Assembly: GCA_963762425.1 (NCBI GenBank)
Contig: CAVXKY010000010.1
Span: forward strand, 1-64,000
Source: REEB95 sp963762425
GTDB taxonomy: Bacteria; Pseudomonadota; Alphaproteobacteria; ATCC43930; CGMCC-115725
Reading direction: 5' to 3'
DNA length: 64,000 nt
The position numbers were made by a program, and so were the translations under genes. The notes under the pieces are model-generated. The model saw only the letters and a program-made list of their open reading frames with translations. It did not search any database and was not told the origin of the DNA. Position 1 is the first letter of the stretch; each line of letters opens with the position of its first letter. This document shows, piece by piece, positions 42,484 to 51,688 of this stretch.

Positions 42484-44338
42484 TCGCGCCAAGCCCCCCA
42501 CACCCGGGCCCAAGGCGAGGGCCGGCGCGCGGGCGGCGTGGCGCCTCGCCCGCCGTGTCGCCGCGCTCTTCGCGCAAGCGGCCTGGGCGGCGGTGTTTCT
42601 GCTGCGCCTGATGGCGCGCGGCTTCCGGCGTTTCGGCGCGCTGCTGTGGCGGCTGTTGCGCCGCCTGGCCTGGATCGACGATGCGGCCAAAGCCGCTTCC
42701 GGGTTCGGCGCGCGCGTCGCCGCCTTGCCGGTCATCGCCTCGGCTTTGCGGTTCTACCGGCGCATCTCGCCGCTGACGCGCAGCGTGCTCGCGGTCAACG
42801 TCTTCGCGCTCGCCATCCTGGGCGGCGGCTTGCTCTATCTCGGCCAATATCAGACCGGCCTGATCGACGCCAACATCGACGCGCTCGAAACCCAGGGGCA
42901 GATCTTTGGCGCCGCCTTGGGCGAGGGCGCGGTCAGCCAGGAGCCGCAGGTGGGCCTCACCCTCGCGCCGGAAGTGGCGCGCGAAATGATCCAACGCCTG
43001 ATCGAGCCGACGCTCGATACCCGCGCGCGGGTCTACGATCTGCAGGGCAATCTGATCGCCGACACCAACGAGCTGCGCGGCCCCGGCGGGCTGGTGCAGG
43101 TCTCCGTGCTGCCGCCGCCCAATCCCGGCCTGTTCGAACGCCTGGCCGACCGCGTCTATGCCACCGTGGTCTGGCTCTTGCCGGCGGGCCGGCATTATCC
43201 GCCTTATGTCGAGCCGGAGGTCCAGACCGCGTCGTCCTATCCCGAGGTGGCGCGCGCCTTGTCGGGCGAGATATCCAGCGTGGTGCAAAGCGACCGCGAA
43301 TACGGCGGCCTGGTCGTCACCGTGGCGGTGCCGGTGCAGCGCTACCGCCAGGTGCTGGGCGCGGTCCAGCTCTCGATCGGCTCGACCGACATCGACGCGG
43401 CGGTGCGTTCGGTGCGCTTCCAGATTATCAAGGTTTTCGGCTTCGCGCTGATCGTCACCGTGCTGATGTCGCTCTATCTCGCCGGCACCATCGCGCGGCC
43501 GATCCGGCGGCTGGCCGCCGCGGCCGAGCGCGTGCGCAAGCGCCCCGGCCGCGACGCCGTCATCCCCGATCTGACCAAGCGGGGCGACGAGATCGGCGAG
43601 CTGTCGGGCGCGCTCCGCGACATGACCGCGGCGCTGTGGCAGCGGATGGAGGCGATCGAGCGTTTCGCCGCCGACGTCGCGCACGAGATCAAGAACCCGA
43701 TCACCTCCTTGAAGAGCGCGATCGAGACCGTGGTCCGGATCGACGACCCGGTGAAGCAGAAGCGGCTCTTGGCGCTGGTGATGGAGGACATCGATCGGCT
43801 CAACCGCCTGGTCACCGACATCTCCAACGCGTCTCGCCTCGACGCCGAGCTGTTCCGCGACGAATTCGCGCCCGTCCGGCTCGACCGCCTGCTTACGGCG
43901 CTGGTCGAGGTCTACGAAGCGGCCGCCCGGCCCGGCGCGCCCAAGCTGATCTTGACCGTGCCGGGCGGCGAGCTGGCGGTGCCGGGCATCGAGGACCGTC
44001 TGGTCCAGGTGTTCCGCAACCTGATCGAGAACGCGGTTTCCTTCAGCCCGCCGGGCGGCACGATCCGGATTGCCGCGCGCCGCGACGCGGGTTTCGCGGT
44101 GGTGACGGTCGAGGATGACGGCCCGGGCATCCCGCCGGGCAAGCTCGAGGCGATCTTCGACCGCTTCTACAGCGAGCGTCCGGCGGGCGAGAAATTCGGG
44201 ACCCATTCCGGCCTGGGCTTGTCGATCTCGAAGCAGATCGTCGAAACCCATCGCGGTTCGCTCAAGGCCGAAAACCGTACCGGCGCCCAAAACCGGGTCG
44301 CCGGGGCGCGCTTCATCGTCCGGTTGCCGGCGGGATGA
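42452..44338 (+). CDS. chvG: Sensor histidine kinase ChvG
   Basis: 628 residues with a basic N-terminus. A first membrane helix at about 110-130 precedes a periplasmic sensor (about 140-325), a second helix (about 330-350) and a HAMP domain. The HisKA box FAADVAHEIKNPITSLKSAI carries the phospho-His, and an ATPase domain with VFRNLIENAVSF and GLGLSISKQIV follows. ChvG senses acid or envelope conditions and phosphorylates ChvI; in rhizobia periplasmic ExoR inhibits it. No ExoR gene is in the window. Confidence 0.93.
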   Translation: MASDTATATPDRAKPPTPGPKARAGARAAWRLARRVAALFAQAAWAAVFLLRLMARGFRRFGALLWRLLRRLAWIDDAAKAASGFGARVAALPVIASALRFYRRISPLTRSVLAVNVFALAILGGGLLYLGQYQTGLIDANIDALETQGQIFGAALGEGAVSQEPQVGLTLAPEVAREMIQRLIEPTLDTRARVYDLQGNLIADTNELRGPGGLVQVSVLPPPNPGLFERLADRVYATVVWLLPAGRHYPPYVEPEVQTASSYPEVARALSGEISSVVQSDREYGGLVVTVAVPVQRYRQVLGAVQLSIGSTDIDAAVRSVRFQIIKVFGFALIVTVLMSLYLAGTIARPIRRLAAAAERVRKRPGRDAVIPDLTKRGDEIGELSGALRDMTAALWQRMEAIERFAADVAHEIKNPITSLKSAIETVVRIDDPVKQKRLLALVMEDIDRLNRLVTDISNASRLDAELFRDEFAPVRLDRLLTALVEVYEAAARPGAPKLILTVPGGELAVPGIEDRLVQVFRNLIENAVSFSPPGGTIRIAARRDAGFAVVTVEDDGPGIPPGKLEAIFDRFYSERPAGEKFGTHSGLGLSISKQIVETHRGSLKAENRTGAQNRVAGARFIVRLPAG

Positions 44339-44511
44339 GGGGGCTCATGTTGCAGAGCAATATCGAACCCCGGGACTGTCACAAACGGCCCCGGTAACCG
44401 GCCGGGGTAACCAGCTAAGTGCATCAATTGATTGAGAGATTTTAAATTCACCCGGACCGGGAGCCGTCACACCATTGACTTTGCATCAAGAGCGGCGCAC
44501 CTAAGCGCCCG
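44339..44511. promoter_or_regulatory. Intergenic region chvG-hprK with hairpin and promoter-like motif
   Basis: 173 bases. CCCCGG and CCGGGG around TAACCGG form a hairpin near 44393-44411, a possible chvG terminator without a T tract. ATCAATTGAT is a 10-base palindrome near 44423, and TTGACT at 44474 with CACCTA 17 bases later is a weak sigma-70 pair for the hprK operon. Confidence 0.4.
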
Positions 44512-44982
44512 ATGAATTCCAACCCCATGCATCTCATCCATGGCACGTCGGTCGCCCTGGGCCGGGCGGGCGTCCTGTTGCGCGGGCCTTCGGGCGCGGG
44601 CAAATCCGACCTGGCGTTGCGTCTGATCGACCAGGGCGCGGAGCTGGTTTCCGACGACCAGACCGCGCTTTCGCTGCGCGCCGGCGAGGTGGTGATGCGC
44701 GCGCCCCCGTCGATAGCCGGCGTGATCGAGGCGCGGGGCGTCGGCTTGCTGCGCCTGCCGCGCCGGGCCGAGGCTGCTTTGCGCCTGGTGGTCGATCTGG
44801 TTTCCGCGGATTCCATCGAACGCCTGCCCGAACAGCGGGCTTGCGACATACTGGGCGTGTCGATCCCGCTGATCGCGCTCGCCCCCTTCGAGGCTTCGGC
44901 CGCCGCCAAGCTGCGTCTGGCGCTCACGGTGCTGGCGGGCGACGACATGCGCGCCGCCGAGACGGCGCTCGCCCGGCCATGA
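44512..44982 (+). CDS. hprK: HPr kinase/phosphorylase (short alphaproteobacterial form)
   Basis: 156 residues: Walker A GPSGAGKSDLALRLI, LVSDDQTAL and GVIEARGVGLLRLP (the EARGxG signature). It phosphorylates HPr on the regulatory serine. The protein has only the catalytic domain, as usual in this class; Gram-positive HprK is twice as long. A second in-frame ATG five codons in gives MHLIHGTSVALG and is equally likely as the start. Its stop overlaps rapZ. Confidence 0.95.
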   Translation: MNSNPMHLIHGTSVALGRAGVLLRGPSGAGKSDLALRLIDQGAELVSDDQTALSLRAGEVVMRAPPSIAGVIEARGVGLLRLPRRAEAALRLVVDLVSADSIERLPEQRACDILGVSIPLIALAPFEASAAAKLRLALTVLAGDDMRAAETALARP

Positions 44983-45908
44983 AATCCCCCGCCCGTCCGC
45001 AGCGCGGCCGTCTCATGGTCGTCACCGGCATGTCGGGGGCGGGGCGGTCGACCGCGTTGAAGGCGTTCGAGGACATGGGCTACGAGGCGGTCGACAATCT
45101 GCCGCTGTCGCTGCTGCCCAATCTCTTCGGTCCGCGCCGGCTGGAGGCGCCGCTCGCGATCGGCGTCGACGTGCGCACGCGCGACTTCGCCGTGCCCGCG
45201 CTGCTGAAGGCGCTCGACGAGCTGGTCAAGAGCAACAACATCGAGCTGCGCATGGTGTTCCTCGATTGCGACGACGACCGGCTGGAACGCCGCTACACCG
45301 AAACCCGCCGCCGCCATCCGCTGGCGGCCGATCATCCGGTGGCCGACGGCATCAGGCTGGAACGCCAGCGCGTCTGGCCCTTGCGCGACCGCGCCGATCT
45401 GGTGATCGACACCTCGTCCCTTTCATCCGCCGATCTGAAGCGCGTGTTGCAGGGCCATTTCCGGCTCGACCACGCGCCCGGCATCGCCATCTTCGTGACC
45501 TCGTTCTCCTACCGCCACGGCCTGCCGCGCGACGCCGATCTGGTCTTCGACATGCGCTTCCTCAAGAACCCGTTTTACGTTCAGGATTTGCAGGCGTTGT
45601 CCGGCCGCGACCGCGAGGTCGGAAAATTCATCGAATCCGATCCCGATTTCGCCCCCCGCTTCCAGGAGCTGTGCGACTGGCTCGCCAAGCTGCTGCCGCG
45701 CTACGAGGCCGAGGGCAAGTCCTACCTCACCATCGCGCTGGGCTGCACCGGCGGCCGGCACCGCTCGGTCTACGCCGCCGAACGGCTCGCCGCCTGGTTC
45801 GCCGGAACGGGGCGGTCGGTCGGCATCCTGCACCGCGACCTCGACCGCCCGGAACCGGGGACGGAATCCGCCCAAGCGCCCGAACACGCCGTAAAGGACA
45901 TCGCATGA
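44979..45908 (+). CDS. rapZ: RNase adapter/nucleotide-binding protein RapZ
   Basis: 309 residues: P-loop VVTGMSGAGRSTALKAFED, GYEAVDNLPLSLLPNL, YTETRRRHPLA and the C-terminal ALGCTGGRHRSVYAAE. The P-loop ends GAGRST, where most members have GAGKS/RST. In enterobacteria RapZ binds GlmZ and controls glucosamine synthesis; in Alphaproteobacteria it belongs to this PTS cluster. It overlaps both neighbours. Confidence 0.95.
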   Translation: MKSPARPQRGRLMVVTGMSGAGRSTALKAFEDMGYEAVDNLPLSLLPNLFGPRRLEAPLAIGVDVRTRDFAVPALLKALDELVKSNNIELRMVFLDCDDDRLERRYTETRRRHPLAADHPVADGIRLERQRVWPLRDRADLVIDTSSLSSADLKRVLQGHFRLDHAPGIAIFVTSFSYRHGLPRDADLVFDMRFLKNPFYVQDLQALSGRDREVGKFIESDPDFAPRFQELCDWLAKLLPRYEAEGKSYLTIALGCTGGRHRSVYAAERLAAWFAGTGRSVGILHRDLDRPEPGTESAQAPEHAVKDIA

Positions 45909-46309
45909 TTGGCATGGTTCTCGTCACCCACGGCCGCCTCGCCGCGGAATTCATCTCCGCGCTCGAGCACGTCGTCGGCCCGCAACGCAACATCGCCGCC
46001 GTCTGCATCGGCCCGGAAGACGACATGGAACGCCGCCGCCAGGACATCCTGCGCTCGGTCGAGGAGGTCAACACCGGCCAGGGCGTGGTGCTGCTGACCG
46101 ACATGTTCGGCGGCACGCCGTCCAATCTCGCCATCTCGATCATGGACAAGGCCAAGGTCGAGGTCATCGCCGGCGTCAATCTGCCGATGCTGATCAAGCT
46201 CGCGAGCCTGCGCGAGAGCGAAAGCCTGGCCGAGGCCGTGCGCGGCGCCCAGGAGGCGGGCCGCAAATACATCAACGTCGCGTCGCAGTTGCTCGCTGAC
46301 GTCAAGTAA
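45905..46309 (+). CDS. PTS EIIA component (mannose-type, EIIA-Man)
   Basis: 134 residues starting MIGMVLVTHGRLAAEFISAL; H9 in VTHG is the phosphorylation site. GQGVVLLTDMFGGTPSNLAI is the typical EIIA-Man signature. No EIIB or EIIC is in the cluster, so it probably acts in regulation (PTS-Ntr-like or PTS-HprK signalling), not sugar uptake. It overlaps rapZ by four bases and ptsH by one. Confidence 0.93.
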   Translation: MIGMVLVTHGRLAAEFISALEHVVGPQRNIAAVCIGPEDDMERRRQDILRSVEEVNTGQGVVLLTDMFGGTPSNLAISIMDKAKVEVIAGVNLPMLIKLASLRESESLAEAVRGAQEAGRKYINVASQLLADVK

Positions 46310-46629
46310 TGGGCGAACCGCCCGCCAGCGCGTCCGCGCCCGGCCCCGCGGAAGCCCGGCGCACCGTCACCATCCTCAACAAGCGCGGCCTGCACGCACG
46401 CGCCGCCGCGCGGTTCGTCAAGCTCGCCTGGGAATACGACGCCGAGATCACCGTCACCAAGACCGGCGCCTCGGTCTCGGGGCGTTCGATCATGGGGCTG
46501 ATGATGCTGGCCGCGGGCCCGGGCAGCGTCCTCGAGCTTTCGGCCGCCGGGCCCGACGCGGCCGCGGCGCTCGACGCGCTCGCGGCGCTGATCGCCGGCG
46601 GCTTCAACGAGGAAACCCATGAAGAGTGA
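46309..46629 (+). CDS. ptsH: Phosphocarrier protein HPr (N-terminally extended)
   Basis: 106 residues. H29 in KRGLHARAA takes the phosphoryl group from enzyme I, and S60 in SGRSIMGLMML corresponds to Ser46, the HprK target, so both control sites are present. About 14 extra residues at the N-terminus (rich in Ala, Pro) are unusual and could reflect a start further in, but no internal start is evident. It overlaps the ptsI start by 11 bases. Confidence 0.95.
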   Translation: MGEPPASASAPGPAEARRTVTILNKRGLHARAAARFVKLAWEYDAEITVTKTGASVSGRSIMGLMMLAAGPGSVLELSAAGPDAAAALDALAALIAGGFNEETHEE

Positions 46630-48373
46630 ACGCCGGCTCCAGGGCCTGGGCATCTCGCCGGGCATCGCCATGGGCCCGGCCTATGTCACCGACGAGGGCG
46701 CGATCGTGGTGCCCGAGCGCCGCCTCGAGGCTTCCGAGGTGCCGGCCGAACTCGAGCGTTTCGGCCACGCGGTCGAAACCTCGTTGAAGCAGTTGCGCAA
46801 GCTCAAGACCAAGGCCGCGAATCTTCCCGGCTCGGCGGCGGAGGAGATGGGCTATCTCCTGGACGCGCATGTCGCCATGCTCGGCAAGTCGCGTTTCACG
46901 CGCGGCGTCGAGCGGCGCATCGGCCACGACCGCGTCAACGCCGAGCGCGCGGTCGAGTTGGAGATCGACCAGCTGGGCGAAAGCTTCGCCGCCATGGGCG
47001 ACGCCTATCTCGCCTCGCGCATCGAGGACGTGCGCGTCGTCGGCCGCCGCCTGTTGCGCGCCCTGACCAAGACGCCCTTCACCGCCTTCAAGACGCTGGC
47101 GGAAGGCTCGATCATCCTGGCCGAGGAGCTGTCGCCCGCCGATACCGCGCTGATGGACCCGCGCCAGGTCCGGGGTTTCGCCACGGTGCTGGGCGGCGCC
47201 GAGGGGCACACCGCGATCATGGCGCGCGCGCTCAACATTCCCGCGGTGCTGGGCGTGGCCGGGCTGTTGAAGGGCGCCTTGCCCGGCGATGTGGTGGCGC
47301 TGGACGGCGTCACCGGCGAGATCGTGCTCAATCCCTCGCCGGCCACCTTGGCGCGCTTCGAGAAGCGCCGCTCGGCATTGGCGCGCGAGGGCAAGGGTTT
47401 GCAGCGTTTGAAACGCCTGCCCGCGATCACCCGCGACGAGGTCGAGGTGACGCTCCAGGCCAATCTGGAACTGCCGCGCGAACTCGACCAGGCGCTGGCG
47501 GCGGGCGCCCAGGGGCTGGGCCTGGTCCGCACCGAATTCCTCTACATGAACCGCGAGGATTTGCCCGCCGAGGAAGAGCAGTACCAGGCCTATGCCGGGC
47601 TGGTGCGCGGCATGGAAGGCCGCCCGGTCACGCTGCGCACCCTCGACGTGGGCGGCGACAAGCTGGCGGCGCCCTTGGCCGAATCGCTCGAAGGCGAGGG
47701 GGCCAACCCGGCCTTGGGCCTGCGCGCCATCCGGCTCTCCCTGAAGGAACACGGCTTGCTCGACGCGCAGCTCGCCGCCATGGTGCGCGCGGCGGCGCTC
47801 GGCCCGGTGCGGATTCTGCTGCCGATGGTGTCGAGCGTCGGCGAGGTCCTGGCCGTGCGCGAGGCGCTCAATCAGACCGCGCGGCGCCTCAAGCGCCGCG
47901 GCGCGCGCATCCCCGACCCGATTCCGCCCTTGGGCGTGATGATCGAGATACCGGGCGCGGCGCTGGCGGCCGACGCGCTCATCGCCGTGTCGGATTTCTT
48001 CGCCATCGGCACCAACGATCTGATCCAATACACCCTGGCGGTGGACCGCGGCGACGAGCGCGTCGCCTATCTCCACAATCCGCTCCACCCGGCGGTGCTG
48101 CGCCTCATCCAATTCGCGGTCGAGGCCGCGCTCCGGGCGCACAAGCCGGTCAGCCTGTGCGGCGAAATGGCGGGCGATCCGCGCTATACCGCGCTCTTGC
48201 TCGGGCTCGGCATCCGCGATCTGTCGATGGCGCCGGCCAATATCCCCCGCGTCAAGCAGCGGATTCGGGCCATGGACCTGGCTTCGGCGGTGCAACGCGC
48301 CCGCACCATCATGGATCAGCTCGATGACGGGCGAATCGCAAGCTTGCTCGACGATTTCAACGCACTTGCCTAG
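46619..48373 (+). CDS. ptsI: PTS enzyme I (phosphoenolpyruvate-protein phosphotransferase)
   Basis: 584 residues: GISPGIAMGPAYVTDEGA, the active-site histidine in GGAEGHTAIMARALNIPAVL, LNPS, GLGLVRTEFLYMN, then the PEP-binding C-domain (ALRAIRLSL and MVSSVGEVLAVREAL). There is no N-terminal GAF domain, so this is PtsI rather than PtsP. It moves phosphate from PEP to HPr. Confidence 0.95.
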   Translation: MKSERRLQGLGISPGIAMGPAYVTDEGAIVVPERRLEASEVPAELERFGHAVETSLKQLRKLKTKAANLPGSAAEEMGYLLDAHVAMLGKSRFTRGVERRIGHDRVNAERAVELEIDQLGESFAAMGDAYLASRIEDVRVVGRRLLRALTKTPFTAFKTLAEGSIILAEELSPADTALMDPRQVRGFATVLGGAEGHTAIMARALNIPAVLGVAGLLKGALPGDVVALDGVTGEIVLNPSPATLARFEKRRSALAREGKGLQRLKRLPAITRDEVEVTLQANLELPRELDQALAAGAQGLGLVRTEFLYMNREDLPAEEEQYQAYAGLVRGMEGRPVTLRTLDVGGDKLAAPLAESLEGEGANPALGLRAIRLSLKEHGLLDAQLAAMVRAAALGPVRILLPMVSSVGEVLAVREALNQTARRLKRRGARIPDPIPPLGVMIEIPGAALAADALIAVSDFFAIGTNDLIQYTLAVDRGDERVAYLHNPLHPAVLRLIQFAVEAALRAHKPVSLCGEMAGDPRYTALLLGLGIRDLSMAPANIPRVKQRIRAMDLASAVQRARTIMDQLDDGRIASLLDDFNALA

Positions 48374-48424
48374 AATCCCGCCGATTCGACTCGGGGTCCC
48401 GAGTCGCGCCGCCGGAGGGCCGAC

Positions 48425-50481
48425 ATCGCCAATTTCGTCCTGACGCAGCCGCTTTCGATCGCCGCTCTGGCGCTGCTGGCGCTGGCCGCGCTGGGGGCTT
48501 TCTGGTGGCTCCGGCGCGCGCATCGCATCGGGACCGAAACCCTGGAAGGCGAACGCAACCGGCTCGCCTCGCGCTTGGGCGACAGCGAAAAGCAGCGCGC
48601 GGCGCTGCTGACGCGCGCCGAAACCGCCGAACGCGAGCGGACATCCTTGCGCGCCATCCTCAATGCGCTGCCCATCGCGGTGTGGCGCCGCCGTTCCCAC
48701 GATCTGAGGCTGATCGGGATCAACCGCGCCTATGCCGCCTCGGTCGATGCCGAGGCGGCCCAGGCGCTCGACCAGGGGCTGGAATTAGCGGCATCCGAAA
48801 GCCGGGCATTGGCGCAACGCGCGCGCGACCAGGGCACGCCCCAGCGCGAGCGCCGCCATGTCGTGGTCGAAGGCGCGCGCAAGATGCTCGAGCTGTCGGA
48901 GATACCGCTCAAGGAAAGCGGCGAGCTGGTGGGCTTCGCCGGCGATCTGACCGAGGCCGAAGCCTTGCGCGGCGAACTCGCCCGCCACACCGCCGCCCAT
49001 GCCGCGGTGTTGGAGAACGTCGCGGCGGCGATCGCGATCTACGGCCCCGACACGCGGCTTTCGTTTTTCAACGCCGCCTTCGCCCAGCTCTGGCAGCTCG
49101 AACCCGATTGGCTCGCCTCGTCGCCGACCATGGACGAAATTCTCGAAACACTTAAGGGAAAGGCGGCGGATTCCCGAACACGCCGATTTCAAGGCCTTCA
49201 AGAAAGACCAGCGCGCGCTCTTCACCTCGCTCATCCAGCCGCAGGAGGAATTGCTGCATCTGCCGGACGGGCGCACCTTGCGTTTGAACGTCAGCCCGCA
49301 TCCGCTGGGCGGCCTCACTTTCGTCTACGAGGACGTGACCGACCGGCTGGCGCTCGAACGCTCCTACAACGCCCTCATCGCCGCGCAGCGCGAAACCCTC
49401 GACAATCTCTACGAAGGCATCGCCGTGGTCGGCTCCGACGCGCGCTTGAAGCTGTGGAACCCGGCCTTCGCGCGGCTGTGGAAACTCGCGCCCGAGGATT
49501 TGGCCGGCGAGCCGCACATCGCCGACATCGTCGAGAAATGCCGCGCGTTGTCGGCCGAGCCCGGCCCCTGGCCCGAGGCCAAGCGGCGCATCGTCGCGGC
49601 GCTTCATGTCGCACGCGGGCTCCTCCTCGCTGCTGGAACGCGCCGACGGCTCGCGGCTTCAGGCGGCGACGGTGCCGCTGCCCGACGGCAACGTGCTCTT
49701 GAGCTATCTCGACGTCACCGACTCAAGCCGGGTCGAGCAGGCCTTGCGCGAGCGCACCGAGGCGTTGGAAACCGCCGGCCGCCTCAAGAGCGAATTCATC
49801 GCCAACGTCTCCTACCAGCTGCGCACGCCCTTGAACGCCATCGGCGGCTTCGCCGAGATCCTGGCCAACCAGTATTTCGGCGAACTCAATCCGCGCCAGA
49901 TGGAATACAGCCGCGGCATCTTGGAGAGCGCGCAGAAGCTCTCCGCGCTCATCAACGACATCCTCGACCTCGCCACCATCGAAGCCGGATATCTCCAGCT
50001 CGAAACCGCGCCGGTCGACGTGCACGCGCTGATGAACGCGGTGATGGCGTTCGCGCAGGAACGCGCGCGCAACCAGGGGATCGCGCTCGAATTCGACTGC
50101 CCGGCCGATATCGGCTCCCTGGTCGCCGACGAGAAGCGCTTGAAACAGGCGCTGTTCAACCTGGTCTCGAACGCCATCAAGTTCACGCCTTCGGGCGGCG
50201 CCATCACGCTCCGCGCCCGGCGCGAGAAAGGCGGCGGCGTGGCGCTCGGCATTTCCGACACCGGCATCGGCGTGGCGCCCCAGGATCACGCGCGCATCTT
50301 CGAGAAATTCGAGCGCGGCCAGGGCCGCGAGGCGGGGGCGGGGCTGGGCCTGTCGCTGGTCAAGAGCCTGGTCGATCTCCACGGCGGGCGTGTCGAGCTG
50401 CAATCGGCGCCCGGCTCCGGCACCACCGTCACCATCCACATCCCGGCCGCCTCCGAGGCGCTGCGCCAGGCGGGGGAGTAG
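48425..50481 (+). CDS. divL: DivL-like PAS-domain kinase with Tyr in place of the phospho-His (frameshifts)
   Basis: About 685 residues: an N-terminal membrane helix (LSIAALALLALAALGAFWW), a coiled coil, about three PAS-type domains (NALPIAVWRRRSHD; NVAAAIAIYGPDTRLSFFNA; NLYEGIAVVGSDARLKLWNP), then HisKA and ATPase (NLVSNAIKFTPSGGAI, GLGLSLVKSLVDLHGG). The phospho-acceptor box reads SYQLRTPLNAIGGF, not SHELRTPL: TAC at 49813. This is the hallmark of DivL, which binds DivK and controls CckA-CtrA. It is followed here, past the reductase, by the tsaE cluster, as often in the class. Indels near 49160 and 49608 break the frame. The start is unclear: only ATC at 48425 follows GGAGGG. Confidence 0.8.
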
Positions 50482-50482
50482 C

Positions 50483-51499
50483 TCACAGCTTCGGCACGCC
50501 GCTGGTGGTCGAATATTCGAAATGCAGCGCCTCGCCGGGATGCACCAGCGGGAAGATCGCGTGCGCGGCCAGCGCCGCCTCGGCGAAGCCCGACAGGATG
50601 AGCTTGAGCTTGCCCGGATAATGCGCCACGTCGCCGATGGCGAAAATCCCCGGCACCGAGGACATGCAGGTCGCCGGGTTCACCTTCACGTGGTGCTGTT
50701 CCAATTCCATCCCCCACTGCGCGATCGGCCCGAGCTCGGCGGCGAGGCCGAAGAAGGGCAGCAGCACATCGGCTTCCAGACTCCGCGTCTTGCCGTCGAG
50801 ATCAGCCACGATCACCCTTGAAAGATTCCCGCCGCCGCCTTCGAGCCCCTGGAGCTGATAAGGCGCCACCAGCTCGATCTTGCCCGCCTCGGCCAAGGCC
50901 TGGAGCTTCGCCGCCGAGCCGGGCGCGGCGCGGAATTTGGCGCGGCGGTGCACCACCATCACCCTGGCCGCGACATCGGCCAGCGAGATCGCCCAATCCA
51001 CCGCCGAATCGCCGCCGCCGGCGATGACCACGCGCTTGCCCCGGAAATCCTCGCGCCGGCCCACCAGGTAGAACACGCTCTTGCCTTCGTATTGCTCGAT
51101 GCCGTCGAGCGGCGGGCGGTTGGGGCCGAAGGCGCCCGATCCGGCGGCGACGATCACCGCCCGCGCCTCGATCTCCGTGGCCTTGGCGGTCTTGAGCCTG
51201 AACCCGCCCGCGCCAAGGCTTCGAGCCCGGTCACCGCCTGGCCGAGATGGTAGCGCGGCGAAAACGGCGCGGCCTGTTCGGCCAGCTTCTCCACCAGCTC
51301 CTGGCGCGTCGATCCGGGGATAGGCGGGGATGTCGTAGATCGGCTTTTCGGGATAAAGCGCGATGCATTGCCCGCCCTGGTGGTCGAGCGCGTCGATCAC
51401 CTGGCAGGAAAGCTTCAACATGCCGCATTCGAACACGGCGAACAGGCCCACCGGCCCCGCGCCGATGATCGCCACATCCGTCTTGAAGCTTTCCGCCAT
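50483..51499 (-). CDS. Ferredoxin-NADP+ reductase, thioredoxin reductase-like type (frameshifted)
   Basis: About 338 residues: VAIIGAGPVGLFAVFECGML binds FAD, HQGGQCIALYPEKPIYDIPA is the family signature, VVIAGGGDSAVDWAISLADV binds NADPH, and GDVAHYPGKLKLILSGFAEA closes the FAD site. This is the dimeric TrxR-like FNR2, lacking the CxxC of thioredoxin reductase. Between 51200 and 51330 two indels replace the expected residues after YDIPAYPRI. It runs opposite to divL and tsaE, so it is not co-transcribed with them. Confidence 0.92.
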   Translation of the reverse strand: MAESFKTDVAIIGAGPVGLFAVFECGMLKLSCQVIDALDHQGGQCIALYPEKPIYDIPAYPRIDAPGAGGEAGRTGRAVFAALPSRPGGDRARSLGAGGFRLKTAKATEIEARAVIVAAGSGAFGPNRPPLDGIEQYEGKSVFYLVGRREDFRGKRVVIAGGGDSAVDWAISLADVAARVMVVHRRAKFRAAPGSAAKLQALAEAGKIELVAPYQLQGLEGGGGNLSRVIVADLDGKTRSLEADVLLPFFGLAAELGPIAQWGMELEQHHVKVNPATCMSSVPGIFAIGDVAHYPGKLKLILSGFAEAALAAHAIFPLVHPGEALHFEYSTTSGVPKL

Positions 51500-51555
51500 G
51501 GGCTCTCTCCCGCGCCCAACCATGACGGCGCCACCGCTTTTCCGCAACCCCGCCG

Positions 51556-51602
51556 CCCCCTCCCCAACCCTCCCCCGTAAACGGGGGAGGGTTGGGAGGG
51601 GG
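51556..51602. repeat. C/G-rich extragenic palindrome
   Basis: The arms CCCCCTCCCCAACCCTCCCCC and their G-rich complement flank GTAAAC. The 22-bp pairing has a single extra C on the left arm. It is a typical extragenic palindrome of GC-rich Proteobacteria, located between two divergent promoters, where it could form a cruciform or an RNA hairpin. Confidence 0.75.
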
Positions 51603-51658
51603 CGAAGGGCGCACAACGCTTATCCAGCGCTCAAGACGAAACACGACCCATCCTTGCG

Positions 51659-51676
51659 GGGGGCCGCGCGGCCCCC
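51659..51676 (+). other. Small GC hairpin before tsaE
   Basis: GGGGGCC-GCGC-GGCCCCC with a 4-base loop, followed by TAAAAC. It sits 13 bases before the GTG start of tsaE and may affect translation or end an upstream transcript. Confidence 0.55.
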
Positions 51677-51688
51677 TAAAACTATGCC

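Noticed and set aside
46604..48700. 698-residue open frame on the minus strand
   Set aside because: Antisense to ptsI; its composition is that of a reverse frame, rich in Arg, Gly and His with no domain.
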